DNA of 64,000 bases from Glandiceps talaboti. Taxonomy: Eukaryota > Hemichordata > Enteropneusta > Spengelidae. The stretch lies in the NCBI RefSeq assembly GCF_964340395.1, contig NC_135558.1, forward strand, positions 23,988,564-24,052,563, written 5' to 3'. The notes beneath the pieces are model-generated. The model had not been told where the DNA came from. It did not search any database and worked only from the letters and a program-made list of their open reading frames with translations. Both the position numbers and the translations under genes were made by a program. Positions 25,401 through 40,400 of this stretch are shown here, in pieces (the first letter of the stretch is position 1; each line of letters starts with the position of its first letter).

Positions 25401-28400
25401 TGCTTTGTTATGGTACAGAGAGGTGTTTTGATTTCCCGCAGTGCCGATATCTTTGAAACCCCACTTACAGATCCCACTGGTGAAATTTATGCAAAATAAT
25501 GTTGTGAAGACCACAGTTATCACTATGTACATGTACCTAGTTCCCTCAAACGGGACGGGTCAACACAATCGATAGTATCTACATCACTGCCTACTAGGTA
25601 CGTGAAAGACACAACTACTTGAAAGAAAACACTTCAATTTGGCGCACACACAAAAAGTTGTAGAACGAAATTATGATTTTACTGAGGAAGCAACCTGGAA
25701 CATATATCTCATGTATTCGTCTTGCTGGCTCTGTATTTCGTATCAATTTTCAATGGCTTCAAGATTCTGAAGGACAACATTTCTCTATATTTCAACAAAG
25801 AGGGTCATCCCAACTTAGTTGGTGCTATGCTCAACCAAAGCCATTCAACATGTATGCTAAAGTTTGGAATTGTTGAAGCCAGGCAGCTTCCCACAGCCGT
25901 TAGCCACTGCTAAACAACATGGCAGTAGCGCCGTCATCGAAAATAACAAACTAAGAAGGTCAGTCTACCTATTCACCATTATTCTACTGATGTCGGGGGA
26001 CATTAATAAAAACCCTGGACCTTGCAGTATATGTGACTGTGTTGTAGCGAGGAATCATCGAGCTATATTATGTAACGAGTGTCACATGTGGACTCATATC
26101 AAATGTGGTCATGTATGAACTGAATGGTATAATTCCCTGAAAAAAATTAATAATTTCCCATGGAAATACCCGAAATGTGCTCAGTCTTCACCAGTACAAC
26201 AGAATATCTGAGATAGCAACAAACAAATGGAGCCAGGTATCAGACCCACTTGAAGAACATATCCAAGTTCCTGTAGACAGTATATCTGACACCTCTATAG
26301 TCTCAGTTTTGATTATTTTAAAAAGAAAGGACTGCCTGCACTGTTTTCATCTCAACTCTCGTTCCTTGCTCTCTAATATGTGAGAAGTCTGTGTCCTAGC
26401 AATTCAGTCCAAGGCTTATATCATCGGATTCAGTGAAACATGGCTACAAGACACAGTCACCGACATTGAGGTAAAGATTCCCAGCTACAACATACTCCTG
26501 CGAGATTGGGACATGATTGGCAGTGGTGTATGCATGTATATTCGCCCCCGATATTGCATTTAATCCAAGAAATGATCTTGTCTCTGATGACCAAGAATCC
26601 ATATGGACAGAAATTTTGCTGACTAAAACTAAACCCATTGTTTAAGGTGTTTGCTATAGACTACCAAAGCAAACTTCTTTTACCACCAGCTTTGAGGAAA
26701 CTCTGTCTAGAATCAGATCAGATTGTGAAATTATTATTCTTGGTGACTTCAACATCTGTTCTCTTCATCCAATGTCATCTCTGTATAGAAACTATGCCAA
26801 TGTTTGTGGTGTGTTTGGGCTCAAACAACTCATTACAAATCCCACCAGAGTAACCATTAATAGCTCCACAATTCTTGATCATATCTTGTGTAACAACTCT
26901 GAAAAAATAAGTCAGTCTGGGGTCATCCCCACTGGCATAAGTGATCACTTTCTCATATACTGTACCAGGAAAATTATCAATTGCCACAAAAATGTTACAA
27001 TTCGATCACTGAAACATTATTCAAAGGAAGCACTAGCTGGTCAATTAGAAAGTACAAATTGGAACAGTGTTACCACCTGTGAGGATGTTAACTATATGAT
27101 GAGGCTATGAAGTCATTTTCATGGATGTTCTGGACATTGTTGCACCTGTTAAAGAAGTAAGGCTGAAACAATGCTCAGAACCGTGGATGACAGGAAAAAT
27201 CCTTGAATGTATTTCAGAAAGAGCTGCAGTATTACTTCAGTTCAGGAAAACAAAGAACGGGGTACTTTATAAAGAATATTGCAAAATCAGAAATAGATTA
27301 CAGTGGACAATTAAGAATACCAAAAGTGATTATCTGTCCAATAAAATTGAGGAGCATAAAAACAACCTTAAAAAGCTATAGCAACAGTTAAACGGCATAA
27401 CGGCGAGATAGGCAAATCATGGGTGAATGAAATTTGCTGTCCCCATATATGGGGTACTGGTGGGCGCCTTAGAGCCTCCCCATATATGGGGTACTGGTGG
27501 TGAAAGGGTTAAAAAGAAAAGTGGCTTGGGAGTTGGCAATTACAGGCCTGTCAGCATAAAATTCTTGAAAGGGCAGTTTACAACAACTTGAAAAATATCT
27601 CAGCGATAGTAACTTGATTTATCACCTACAATCTGGCTTTAGGGGTAACTATTCCGCTGATAACTGTCTAATTCACATTCTAGACTATATCAGATCCCAA
27701 ACAGCTTCTGGATACTACACTGGTATGGTTCTATTAGACCTTCAAAAGGCATTTGACACTGTTGACAATCATATTTTGTGTAAAAAGCTTAATCTCATGG
27801 ACATGGATTCGGTGCCAGTCTTATCTCACCGACAGAAAACAAATAGTTAATGTAAGTGAAACGAATTCAGACTCCATGGATATTCACTGTGGTGTTCCCC
27901 AAGGAAGTATTCTGGGGCCACTACTGTTCTGTGCTATGTGAATGATATGGAAATTTCAATCAAATGTAAACCCTTACTCTATGCTGATGACAGTGCCATA
28001 TTAGTGTCACATAAGGATGTTAATCACATTGCCTCAGTGTTAAGCAAAGAACTTGAATCATGTAACAAATGGTTGATTGACAATAAGCTTTTACTCCATC
28101 AAGGGAAAACAGAACTCATTCTATTTGGCTCGAAACACAAATTGCAAAGATTTCTGAATTTAAAATAACTTGTAATCAACGTGATATTTATGCCAGCAAA
28201 TCTGTCAAATATCTTGGATTCAATCTTGATCAAAGTCTATCAGGGCTCCAAACTGTTCAAAATATTATTAAGTAAACCAATTCAAGACTTAAATATCTCT
28301 ATCGACAGGCACATTTTCTCAACTAAAACTCCTGCAAACCCTTGGCACCGCTCTAATCCAATGTCACTTTGATTATGTTCATGATCATGTTCATCCTGGT

Positions 28401-31400
28401 ATTCTGCTCTTACCAACACTCTCAAAAAGAAACTCCAAATTGCACAAAACAAAATTGTACGGTTCATCCTTTCTATGGAGCCCAGATCACATATAGGTGC
28501 TGATCAGTTTGATGCCCTGGGTATTCTGGATGTCAAGGTAGAGTGAGCCACCTACGGCTTACCCATGCTTTCAAAATATACAATAACTCCAGCACTGAGT
28601 ATTTATCTCATCAGTTTACCAAAGTATCTTCTGTTCATAATTATGGTACTAGGGGAGGTTGGTACAATTTTCATCAGCAAACGGTTAGGTGAAGATGCTA
28701 ATATGTTTTATGCTAACACCATTAAGGACTGGAATGATCTACCAGCATCAATAAAAAAAAATCACAACGAAATGCCTTTAAAAAAGTGGTCAAATCATAT
28801 CTGTCCAGTACAATAAGAGATACTGAAATCAGCGAATTTATTCGGTATTAGTTAGTTTGCCTCCATGTTTTCCCTACTTCTGTTATTCTTTCCTTTTTCA
28901 TGTAGTTAAACATCCCAAAAATTTGCTTTTCCCACCACTTTCTTGAATCACTGTATGGACCCCACTGGAAACAAGTCTTTGACTTTGTGGGTTATCCAAG
29001 TAATTCAACAATTTGTACCAGTTTTTGTTTGTATATCTGTACTGTCGATCTTGTTGTTTTACTGAAATAAACTAAACTATCGATCAAACTGAGGAACAGA
29101 GAAACATTTTGGTTTCATTGTAATGTCATTCTATTTCAGTAACAATGTATCATTTTCATGTACTATTCGCACATCTGAGCTTGATTTTAGGCAAAATATC
29201 AGGATAATAGAGAGCATACAGACCCTTTTGTTCGCTTGTATTGTTTGCATTTGATATTTGGTATTTCACACTGTTTATTTGCACCATTCACATTGTCTTG
29301 CTTTGTGTAACTTAGTCAGTATTACTACTGTCTTCCATTACTTACTATACTACTGTCTTCCATTACTTACTATACTACTGTCTTTCATTACTTACTATAC
29401 TACTGTCTTTCATTACTTACTATACTACTGTCTTCCATTACTTACTATACTACCGTCTTCCATTACTTACTATGCTACCATCTTCCATTACTTACTATAC
29501 TAACTGGCATGAACCGGTGCACTCTCTATGACGTCATAATCCCCCAAAGGGAGAACAATAGGCAGTATAACTGCAAAGTAATAGCTTCTCGGGTCGCCAA
29601 TTTTAACTCTTTTTTCTCACTTATAATGTAATTTTGAACAGTCAGCTTTGCATTTACTAGTTAAGAGACATATATAGGGACATTTTTTAAGGTTGTGGTA
29701 TGGAACATTTTGAATCAATCTCAATTTGAGCCAGATCTGGTAATGTTTAATTAGAGAAATTTGCATATTAATGAAATCAACTAATTATGCAATATCTTAA
29801 GACTGCAAATTTCAATTTCAATATAATTTAGTGTATTCGTTAAACATAACAACATACATTTGTCCTATAAAATTCGTTGATGTATCTTACAGCGTTAATG
29901 AATAATTTGCACAATTAATGATTTTCGGTAATTAGGCTATATCTTAAGAATACATACTTCAATTCCAATATAATTCAGTACACATGTTAACCATAACAAT
30001 CGCATATGTCCTGTAAAGCCTGTTGGTGTACCTTTCAGTGTTAATGAATAATTTGCATAATTAATGATTCTTGGTAATTAGGCTATATCTTACGATTGCA
30101 TGCTTCAATTTCAATACAATTCAGTACACACGTTAACCATAACAATTGCATATCTCCTGTAAAGCCTGTTGGTGTACCTTTCAGTGTTAATGAATAATTT
30201 GCATAATTAACGATTTTCGGTAATTAGGCTATATCTTAAGACTGCATTAAGCAGTATCATACACTCTTACATACATTAACCTAAGAAAGCCCACTTGTCC
30301 AAAAAAACAAAGCCTTTTACCATATTTTTTTTAGTTCAATGAGTTATTTGCATAATTAGTGATTCCCTTACGGGAGGCATTCAGTTTAAATCTGGAAAAT
30401 CTTATCGTTACTGATTTGAAAATGATTGTCTCTCATATAAATGTAACGAACCTTTTTCTGTTCTTCAAGCGCTTCTATCTTCTCTGCTGCTTCTTGCTTC
30501 ACCTTCTCTTCAAATTCTCTGCTTTCACTTTCTTTTTTCTAACAATAACAATAAATTTCCATAAATACACATTTATACAAGTCTTCATACAAGACACATT
30601 TCTCTCCCCCCCCCCCCCCCCCATAATATACTTTACTTCAGTATGACGGAATGGAGACACAATTTAAAAGATATTGGGGACAAGAAATAAATTCTACAAA
30701 GTGTCTGATACTGCAGGAAATTGCTGAATTTCAATATATGGGCTCCCTGTGTAAGTGTAAAGATAAAATATGCAGCTTGACCCCCACTTAAGAATCAGTT
30801 AAACTTCTGGGAATCTATTTGTCATACAATAGTACGGCAAACTTGGAGAATAATTTTGGTAAAACTGAGGACAAAGCTGAATATTTGGTCTAGCAGGGAT
30901 ATTGGGTTTAGGGGTAAAATCCTTCTTTCAAAGACTTTTGGGATTTCCCAGTTTATTTACCAAATGTCTTCTTTAGTTATTCCTCAGGATATCAAATTTG
31001 CAGCTCAGAAACTTATTAATTCTTTCATTTGGAATAATAAAAGACCTAAAATGAAATGGAGTACAATGATCGGTCAAATTTCAGAAGGGGGTCTTAAATT
31101 ACCATCAAAGCAATTACTGATCAAGCAATAAAAGTGATGTGGTTAAAACACTTTTTAGAGTCTACTGTTTCATGGTCAATAATTCCTAAATTCTATTTCA
31201 ATAAAATTGGCGGTCTTAGATTTCTTTGCTGCAACTTTGATCCCTCTTGTTTAGGCTTGGGTCACTTGCCTTTGTTTTACAAAGAGGTGTTAAACAGTTG
31301 GTTTACTCTTTCAAAAGTATATAGGAAGAAACCGTCAACCAGTCTTGATATAGCTCAGGAGATTACTTGGAATAATTCACATATTAGGATTGGAGGAAAA

Positions 31401-34400
31401 TCAGTGTTTTATAGAAGGCTGTATGATCGGGGTATATTATACATTAGGGATCTGTTTGATCCCTATGGTAATATTCTCTCTTGGAATGATTTCAAACAGA
31501 AATTCCATGTTCAAATTGACTTTTTATCTTATGCTGGTTTACTAGATGCAATCCCAAGTAAATGGAAGACAGAGATGAGATCACATATTTCCAATAACAT
31601 TCAAATGTTCCTAACTATCTACAATTATGGATATTAGATTATCTGACCGGAAGATCTCAGTATGTTCGCACTAGCTTAGAAACATCAAGCACTATTACAA
31701 TACAGGAGCACCTCAGGGTTGTGTCTTGTCAGCTGTTCTTTTTGTTTTGTACACAAATGATTTAGCATAAGACACTGAGGGGGCAATGATTGAGAAGTAT
31801 GCAGACGACTCAGCTGTTATGAGGTTTATTTTGAGCGATGACGATTGTGAATATTTTGAGTGTATTGATTTTGTTAACACCTGGTGTAATGATAACTATT
31901 TAGATCTTACGACGAAAGAACTTATATTGGACGTTAGAAGAAGACAAAATGAAAAATAACCAGTATATATGAAGGTAGAGAGAGTGTCATCATATCCATA
32001 TTTAGGTTGTATGATCGACTGCAAATTGTCATTCGCACATCAAGTAGAAAATCAACTGAGAAAGGTAAACAAACGAACGTATTATGTAAGATCAATGAGA
32101 AAGTTAAATGTAAATTCAAGCGTAATTGCTCTGTTTTTCAACTCAACAATATCGTCTGTTATTAACTATGCTAACACAGCCTTCTATGATCTGCTATCAA
32201 ACCATCTCCAAGAAGACCTCAATCTCCCTAGAAAGATCTGTAAAAAGTTACTCGATGACAGTCATGATGAACCTGTTCAGAACTCTGTGGTGTACAAAGA
32301 TAAAGTTATTAAGATGGCGGATAAAATAATGAAAGATCCTAATCATCCACTTCATACAGAGTATGAATATCTTCCAAGTGGTCGTCGCCTTAGGGTTCCA
32401 CGTTCTCGCACAAATAGATTTAAGCACAGTTTTGTACCAAGGTCAATCCATCTATTGAATCAGTAGCAGCCTGACGTGTGTTTTTATGTATATGTATGAA
32501 GGTAAAGTAAGTTGAATTAGTCTCTGTGTGTGTTTTTCTCTTTCCCCTACCAATGTACATCGAATTTCATGTAAATTTAGCATGACAATAAAGTATATAA
32601 TAAAAAAACAAAACACCTAATGTGAATTGCTTTGTTCCGAAAGTTGGAGGAAAACTACTTGATAAGGTTACTACAAAGGAAGTATATGATTTGTTATTAC
32701 ACTCTGTTTTTCAAGCCCCAACGGTATTGGGGAAATGGGATTCCTCCTTTGATTGTTCACAGTTTGACTGGAAAACTATATCATATGGAATCTTTCATTT
32801 AGGGTAACCAAGGAGGAAAAAATCAGGAATTTTCAGTTTAAAATCTTGCATAACATTCTCACCACAAACCAGAAATTAAATACATGGGGAATTAAAGACA
32901 CCAGTTGTTGCAACTGGTGCCCTAAAAATGAAGATTGGGAGTGTCCTGCAGCTAAAGTTTCTTGGGACAAGTTAATTTCACTCCTTAATTTTGTTCCTGA
33001 TATTCATTTGTCTATGTCAGATGTGATTTTTGTTAAGTTTGGCATTTGCGCCAAAATCTTCAATTTAGTCAATCACCTTATCATCTTGGGCAATTTTTTT
33101 TTTGTATAAAGCTTGGTTAATTGAAAGGCGTCCAGACTCCAATTTTGGATCATTTATTAGTTATCTCAAAAGTGTTAGAGATATGGAAATCAAATTTGCT
33201 CGCAGAGGAGCCCTTGAGCATAAATGGGAATCATTAGCTTTGTAATTATTACATTACTGTAAGTCATGCAACTGGTTTTTCATCTGGGTAGGGATTAGTT
33301 TTATTTCTGTGATTAAGTTAGGATTCTGTGCTTAGTATTTTCATTACAGATATTTCTGTTCAAGATATTGTTACATTATTCTTTATCAATTGTAATTATT
33401 TCCAATCCTATGTATTAATTTATTTAATTAAGTTAACTATCCCTCCCCCCCTCTCCGTTTGTACGTCCTGTGTTTTCTCTGTAATGTATTGTTTACCTTT
33501 GTATTGTCTTGCAGTTGTATTGGAAATTTAAAAAAAAATAAAAATAAAAAAAATAAATAAAAAGTTTAAACATGCATGCAATATATATGTAGACACTTGA
33601 ATGTAGTCTCTATGGATTAAGGTTTTCGTGTAAATTATGATTGTCCACTATAAATATAGCTGCCATTCAGTAAAAAGTTATTGTGAGCACCAACAATAAT
33701 GAATGTGTATGTTTATCTGGTTCTGCATTATCTATAGACATGACCTAAAGACATTAGACACAAATAAAAGCTACAAAATGCCTTCAATATGTCAGTAATG
33801 GCTTAACCCTGTAGGTCACGGTAAAGGGCAATGGTCACCCATACAAGAAAGCTTACATGTGATTATATGGGGTTAGACACTTGAATGGAGTTTAGGAATT
33901 TTTTAATAAAAATATGGCAGCCATTCAATAGAAATAGCACCTGTGGCATTGTACCACAACTGCAGTTATAAAAATTGTTCAGCCACTATCTGATCCATAC
34001 TAAGTATAGGTGTTGATTTGTTAAGTGTTTATCCAGTTACCTATCCAATCATGTTGTTATCTTTGCTATATACGCAATCATTTGGCTGTTGCTGTGGGTG
34101 TGGTCATGTTACTAGACATATTTCTATAGTTTTTAAATGTTCGTTCACTTGTCTATTAATTCCTGTTGTAATCTTTGCAATACACATCATCATATGGCTG
34201 TTGCTATGGGCATGGTCTTGTTGCTGGGGATATTTACATACATTTTTTGAATGTCTACTCACTTGCCTACCTGATGTTATTTTTGTATACAGAAAATTAG
34301 TTGTTGCTATGGGCATGGTTGCTATTACCAATAGTGTCAAAAGAATTTAAATGACATCTGCAGAAACATCTCACCATATTTCACTCTCATTAACAAAGTA

Positions 34401-37400
34401 CTTTTTTAGATATATGTTTTGACCAAAATTCATAGTTTACACCTAATTTGCTTATTGCTGATAAAATCATTATATGTTTAATAGTTTTTCATCTACACAT
34501 ATCCAAATGCATGCCCATTAAATTTCAGCCTTATTTGCCAAGTAATGTTGGAACTAAAGATTTTTGACCAAATAGACACATTTTTAGACATAATTGGCAT
34601 ATTACTAATGGGACCATCATCTCATGAGCATATCAAAATCTACAGACGCCCCCCCCCCCCTCAAAAAAACCCAAAACAAAACAAAAAAACCCAAAAAACA
34701 ACAACAACAACAAAACCAACAACAGTACATTCTCACCAAATTTAAGACCAATCTGCCCGTTAGATTTAGAGTTTAAGCTTGTTAGCGAACATGGCATTTT
34801 TTTTTACCCAAATCACACACACCAGTGATGTGATCATTTTGCTTTAAACAATTTCCCAGCTAGACATCACAAGTAATGTCCTCACCAAATACCAAGGCAA
34901 TCGGTTTGGCAGTTTCAGTTATAGTAAAAGATTTACCCTTTTTTTCTTATCTATACTTTCATCATAAATAAAAGAGCGCCAATGGTGTTGCAGCACAACT
35001 GTATTTGGCTGTTGCTATTGACATGGTCTTGTTGCTAGGAATATTTGCATACATTTTAAATATTTATCAACTTGCCATCCCTTCCCACTTTTCATCTTTA
35101 CAATATAAACTATCATTTAGCTGTTGCTATGGGCGTGGTCCTGTTGCTAGGCATATTGGCATAAATTTTTTGAAGCTTAAGTCACCTACCCATCACTGTT
35201 GTTATCTTTGTCATATGCATCGTCATTTGACTGAGGGCATGGTCATGGTTGCTGGGGTCAATTGTGTCGAAATGGTTTCACCAACAACTGCAGAATAATA
35301 ACTCCAGAAACATCACCACCAAGTTTCAACACATTCACCATGCGGTTTCAAGATATATATTTGTGACCAAATTTGAGATTTTCAGACCTAAATCACAGCT
35401 TCATCTACACATCCCCAGATGCATCCCAATTAAATTCCAATCCAATCTGCTCAGTAGTTTTGGAACTATATATTTTTGACAAAAAACCCACATATTTTTA
35501 GACTTAATTTGCATATCACTGGTGGGATCATCATATCGTGAACAATTCTTAATCTAAACACCCCTAAGAATGCCCCCACCATATTTCAGCCAAACCTGCT
35601 CAGTAGTTTGGGAATTATAGATTTTTGACAAAAAGACACATATTTAATATAAACACTAACAGATACCCTACCATTTGTGAAACCCAGGTCTAGATCATTG
35701 AGGACTAACAGATACCCTACCATTTGTGAAACCCAGGTCTACATCATTGAGGACTAACAGATACACTACCATTTGTGAAACCCAGGTCTACATCATTGAG
35801 GACTAACAGATACCCTACATAAATGAAACCCAGGTCTAGATCATTGAGGACTAACAGATACCCTACATAAATGAAACCCAGGTCTACATCATTGAGGACT
35901 AACAGATACCCTACATAAATGAAACCCAGGTTTACATCATTGAGGACTAACAGATACCCTACATAAATGAAACCCAGGTTTACATCATTGAGGACTAACA
36001 GATACCCTACCATTTGTGAAACCCAGGTCTACATCATTGAGGACTAACAGATACCCTACATAAATGAAACCCAGGTCTACATCATTGAGGACTAACAGAT
36101 ACCCTACATAAATGAAACCCAGGTCTACATCATTGAGGACTAACAGATACCCTACCATTTGTGAAACCCAGGTCTACATCATTGAGGACTAACTGACACC
36201 CTACCATTTGTGAAACCCATGTCTACATCATTGAGGACTAACAGATACCCTACATAAATGAAACCCAGGTCTACATCATTCAGGACTAACAGATACCCTA
36301 CCATTTGTGAAACCCAGGTCTACATCATTGAGGCCTAACTGACACCCTACCATCAATGGAACCCAGATCTAGATCATTGAGGACTAACAGATACCCTACC
36401 ATTTGTGAAACCCAGGTCTACATCATTGAGGACTAACAGATACCCTACATAAATGAAACCCAGGTCTAGATCATTGAGGACTAACAGATACCCTACCATT
36501 TGTGAAACCTAGGTTTACATCACTGAGGACTAACAGATACCCTACCATTTGTGAAACCTAGGTTTACATCATTGAGGACTAACAGATACCCTACCATTTG
36601 TGAAACCTGGGTCTACATCATTGAGGACTAACAGATACCCTACATAAATGAAACCCAGGTCTAGATCATTGAGGACTAACAGATACCCTACCATTTGTGA
36701 AACCCAGGTCTACATCATTGAGGACTAACAGATACCCTACATAAATGAAACCCACGTCTACATCATTGAGGACTAACAGATACCCTACCTAAATGAAACT
36801 CATGTCTACATCATTGAGGACTAACAGATACCTACCATTTGTGAAACCCAGGTCTACATCATTGAGGACTAACAGATACCCTACCATTTGTGAAACCCAG
36901 GTCTACATCATTGAGGACTAACAGATACCCTACCATTTGTGAAACCCAGGTCTACATCATTGAGGACTAACAGATACCCTACATAAATGAAACCCAGGTC
37001 TACATCATTGAGGACTAACAGATACCCTACATAAATGAAACCCAGGTTTACATCATTGAGGACTAACAGATACCCTACCATTTGTGAAACCCAGGTCTAC
37101 ATCATTGAGGACTAACAGATACCCTACATAAATGAAACCCAGGTTTACATCATTGAGGACTAACAGATACCCTACCATTTGTGAAACCCAGGTCTACATC
37201 ATTGAGGACTAACAGATACCCTACCATTTGTGAAACCCAGGTCTACATCATTGAGGACTAACAGATACCCTACCATTTGTGAAACCCAGGTCTACATCAT
37301 TGAGGACTAACAGATACCCTACATAAATGAAACCCAGGTTTACATCATTGAGGACTAACAGATACCCTACCATCAATGGAACCCAGATCTAGATCATTCA

Positions 37401-40400
37401 GGACTAACTGATACCGTACGTAAATGAAACCCAGGTCTACATCATTGAGGATTCACAGATACCCTAAAAAAATTACATTGCTGGTGGTTGTAATAGACAT
37501 CAGTAAACAAAAACTACAATCTACATGTCTTATTAACCAACATTTACCGATATTTACTCACACTTTCTGACTAATTATCAGTGTCAACCACCAGCAATGT
37601 ATTTTTTCACAATGCTGTTGAGTTTTATTCACCTGTTGACTACGCTCGTCATAGGCTACGTGCTAACGATGTCTCTCTATGACATCTTTAAAATCCTGTG
37701 GTCTAGGTGGGACCGGAAATACCCGAAAACTCTCAAAGTAAATCCATAGGGAACTGACTGAAAAAAAGGTCATTTTAAGATGTTTGCAGACGCGTTTTTA
37801 AAGTTTTAAACCAGAATACATTTCGCAAACATGTCGTCTAGCAAAATAGCAATAGTGAATGTTAGCATTTTGAATCACCTTTAAATCTGGTTGTTTTTAA
37901 CACAACTTTTGCATTCAAGGTGAAGCTGTTTTTTAAATTGAATCCTACTCCTAACTAACATGTCTTACCAACTGGTCTTCTAATCTTGACATTCTGTATT
38001 CATAATCAGTCTTCTGGCTCTCCATTTCAAGTTGAGCAGCTTCCTGTGGCAAACAAACCACAATGTTTTATTAACTGATGTCTGGAATACAGCACTGACT
38101 AACAATCTATACATACAAGTCTATGATACATTTCTGCCCTTGCAGTGTGTATTTATATTGTACCACGTTGTTACTATATTCTTGTCCTAGCAGTTTTAAT
38201 TCTATAGCGCATATACCTTGGCTTTCTGTATTTCCATCATTATTTCTTCCTGTGCTTTCAACCTGGCTTCTTCTAGTTCAGCTTCAAGTCTGGTGAATAT
38301 AAATTGAAAAGAACATCACTGTAAACATTATGAAAGAAGTAATTTACTATAATTTGGTGGGTTTTTTTGTCCTTCTTTCTTAAAACTTTTAAACTCTGTA
38401 GTATGTTGCTACATAGACAATGGAGGGGAAACTGTCTATGGTTGCAACTCTTAGTTTTGTTACAAGACAAAAATGAAACCATGACCGACATGCATGATCA
38501 CATAGTGAAGTACCTCAGTTTGCACTGCACACAGTTTGTGAGAGCAGCGTATAACATGACATCTTGCAATATGTGAACATTATTACAATTAAAAAAATTG
38601 AAGGTTCACCGAAAGAGTGTGTATATCGTACACATTTTATGTTCCCCAAGAACAATGTAGATAGATAAGAAACAGGCTTCCCACAGACCAGCCATTACAA
38701 ATATAAACAACACCACACTCCTGCCAACAAGCAGGCACTTTTTGTTTACACACGTCACCATGCAAGCCGACAAATTTTTGCTAGTTTCAATTTGTATGTG
38801 TCAAAATCTGAGCATGCAATGTGATGACATTAAATAGCTTCTTTGTTCCAAGGACATTGTGTATGTCTGTGTATCAGTTGGGGTTGGACGGTATTGTTTA
38901 TATTTGCATTGAGTCTGTGGGAAGAATGTTTCTTATCTACTTAAATTGTTCTTAGGCCCAAGCTGACGAACACAAAATGTGTATGATATACATAGTCTTT
39001 CGGTGACCCTTTGATTTTTAAGCTGTATTTTAGAGAGATCAGTTTATAATAATTAAATAATATTATATAATAATAATAATTTTTAAAATAATCAAGTTTA
39101 TTTGAATAGTAACCACCCTACCTGGGGGAGTTTTGTATGCTGAGTTCGAAAAATGGGGTCATTTTATTAACATATGTTACCATGGTAACCAGAATCACCA
39201 TAATATGTGGCTAGTTTTTCCAAAATTTGACATCAAACATGGAAAAAAATAAAAACTAAAGGCAGATGTCCACTATATAAAGAGGATTATGGGTAATGTA
39301 TGCATATGCGGGAAATTCAAACTGCTGTAAGGAGCACTGACTTTGCCCTCATATCTTCATCCCATTTTGCACTGAAAAAGTTTCATATGGCTCTCATATT
39401 TCATATATACTGTTTGTAAATATATAGTGATGCAACATGAGTAGAAATAACTGACGTTAACTAAGTTTGATAGCCAATATAGCAGGTTTACCATGAAACT
39501 GACGCAAACTTTGTTTCAAATTTGTCTAGTAAAAACCGTTGGCCCAGTTGTCAATTAGGCTTACAAGTTACACAAAGCATGATAAGACACTGTGAATGGT
39601 GCAAATAAACTAAGTGTGAAATGCCAAATACCAAATGCAAACAATACAAGTGAACAAAAGAGTCTGTATGCACTCTATTAGCCCGATATTTTGCCTAAAA
39701 TCAAGCTCACATGTGCGAACGGTACGTGAAAATAATACATTGTTACTGAAATAGAATGACATAAAATGAAACCAAAATGTTTCTCAGTTTGATTGATGTA
39801 CGTTCTGGGTTTGCTACACTCCTTAGTAAAATCACAATTTCATACAACTTTTTGTGTGTGTGACAAGTGTTTTCTGTCAAGTAGTTGTGTCACTGACGTA
39901 CCTATACCTAGTAGGCAGTGATGTAGATAATAGCTGGTTACCTACCGGTCACAACGCCCAGCTATAACTTATAAGTATAACCACAACAGTTTAGTTGTGG
40001 GACCGGCTTAGGAAAGTACTAAAACCTGACGATCATTGAAAAAAATTCTAAGGTCGGAAAATTATATATGAGTTGCCCAGAAGTACTAATAGCAAGTAAA
40101 ATACCCAAAGTGTAAAAAAAAGAAGAAATAAATTCATAATTATTTGGAAAACATTTGACGATTACACAGTAAAACAATACTGGCCACGCTATCGCTAGCG
40201 AAAGCCTTCGAACTAGTTTCATAGGACCAGACATTGAAGGAAGAGTGAAGCAAACTGTGAGGTCAATGTGACATCTCATGATGTATGATGCAACAACACG
40301 GCATCATACAACACGGCGTTTACATAGAGTAGAACTAAATGTTTTCTAAACTTCAGTGGTAAGAAATTTTGTCGATCGGACACTGACTATTTTCAAATTC

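Larger units (their letters stand above)
23687..25575. mobile_element. TA-flanked foldback element, 1.9 kb
   Basis: The terminal repeat CTATCGATTG(CA/TG)TTGACCCG occurs inverted at 25575. TA dinucleotides flank both ends, while the empty allele in copy B (39925-39940) has a single TA. Arms then run inward for about 160 bp (23687-23849 against 25380-25575), and a second inner pair pairs 24437-24620 with 25200-25378. A TA duplication fits Tc1/mariner-type insertion (family knowledge). No transposase was seen. Confidence 0.8.
22098..29317 (+). mobile_element. Large dispersed segment, copy A, with insertions
   Basis: 22098-23686, 25576-25708 and 29079-29317 match, in reverse complement and in the same order, the segment at 39565-42354. 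Copy A differs by two insertions: the TA-flanked foldback at 23687-25575 and the LINE at 25709-29078. No protein was recognised in the shared part and no terminal inverted repeats were seen, so it may be an unknown non-autonomous element or a local segmental duplication. Confidence 0.8.

Noticed and set aside
35744-36013. 89-residue minus-strand frame with 16-residue repeats
   Set aside because: It is a run of 48-bp satellite units; 49-bp units on either side break it.
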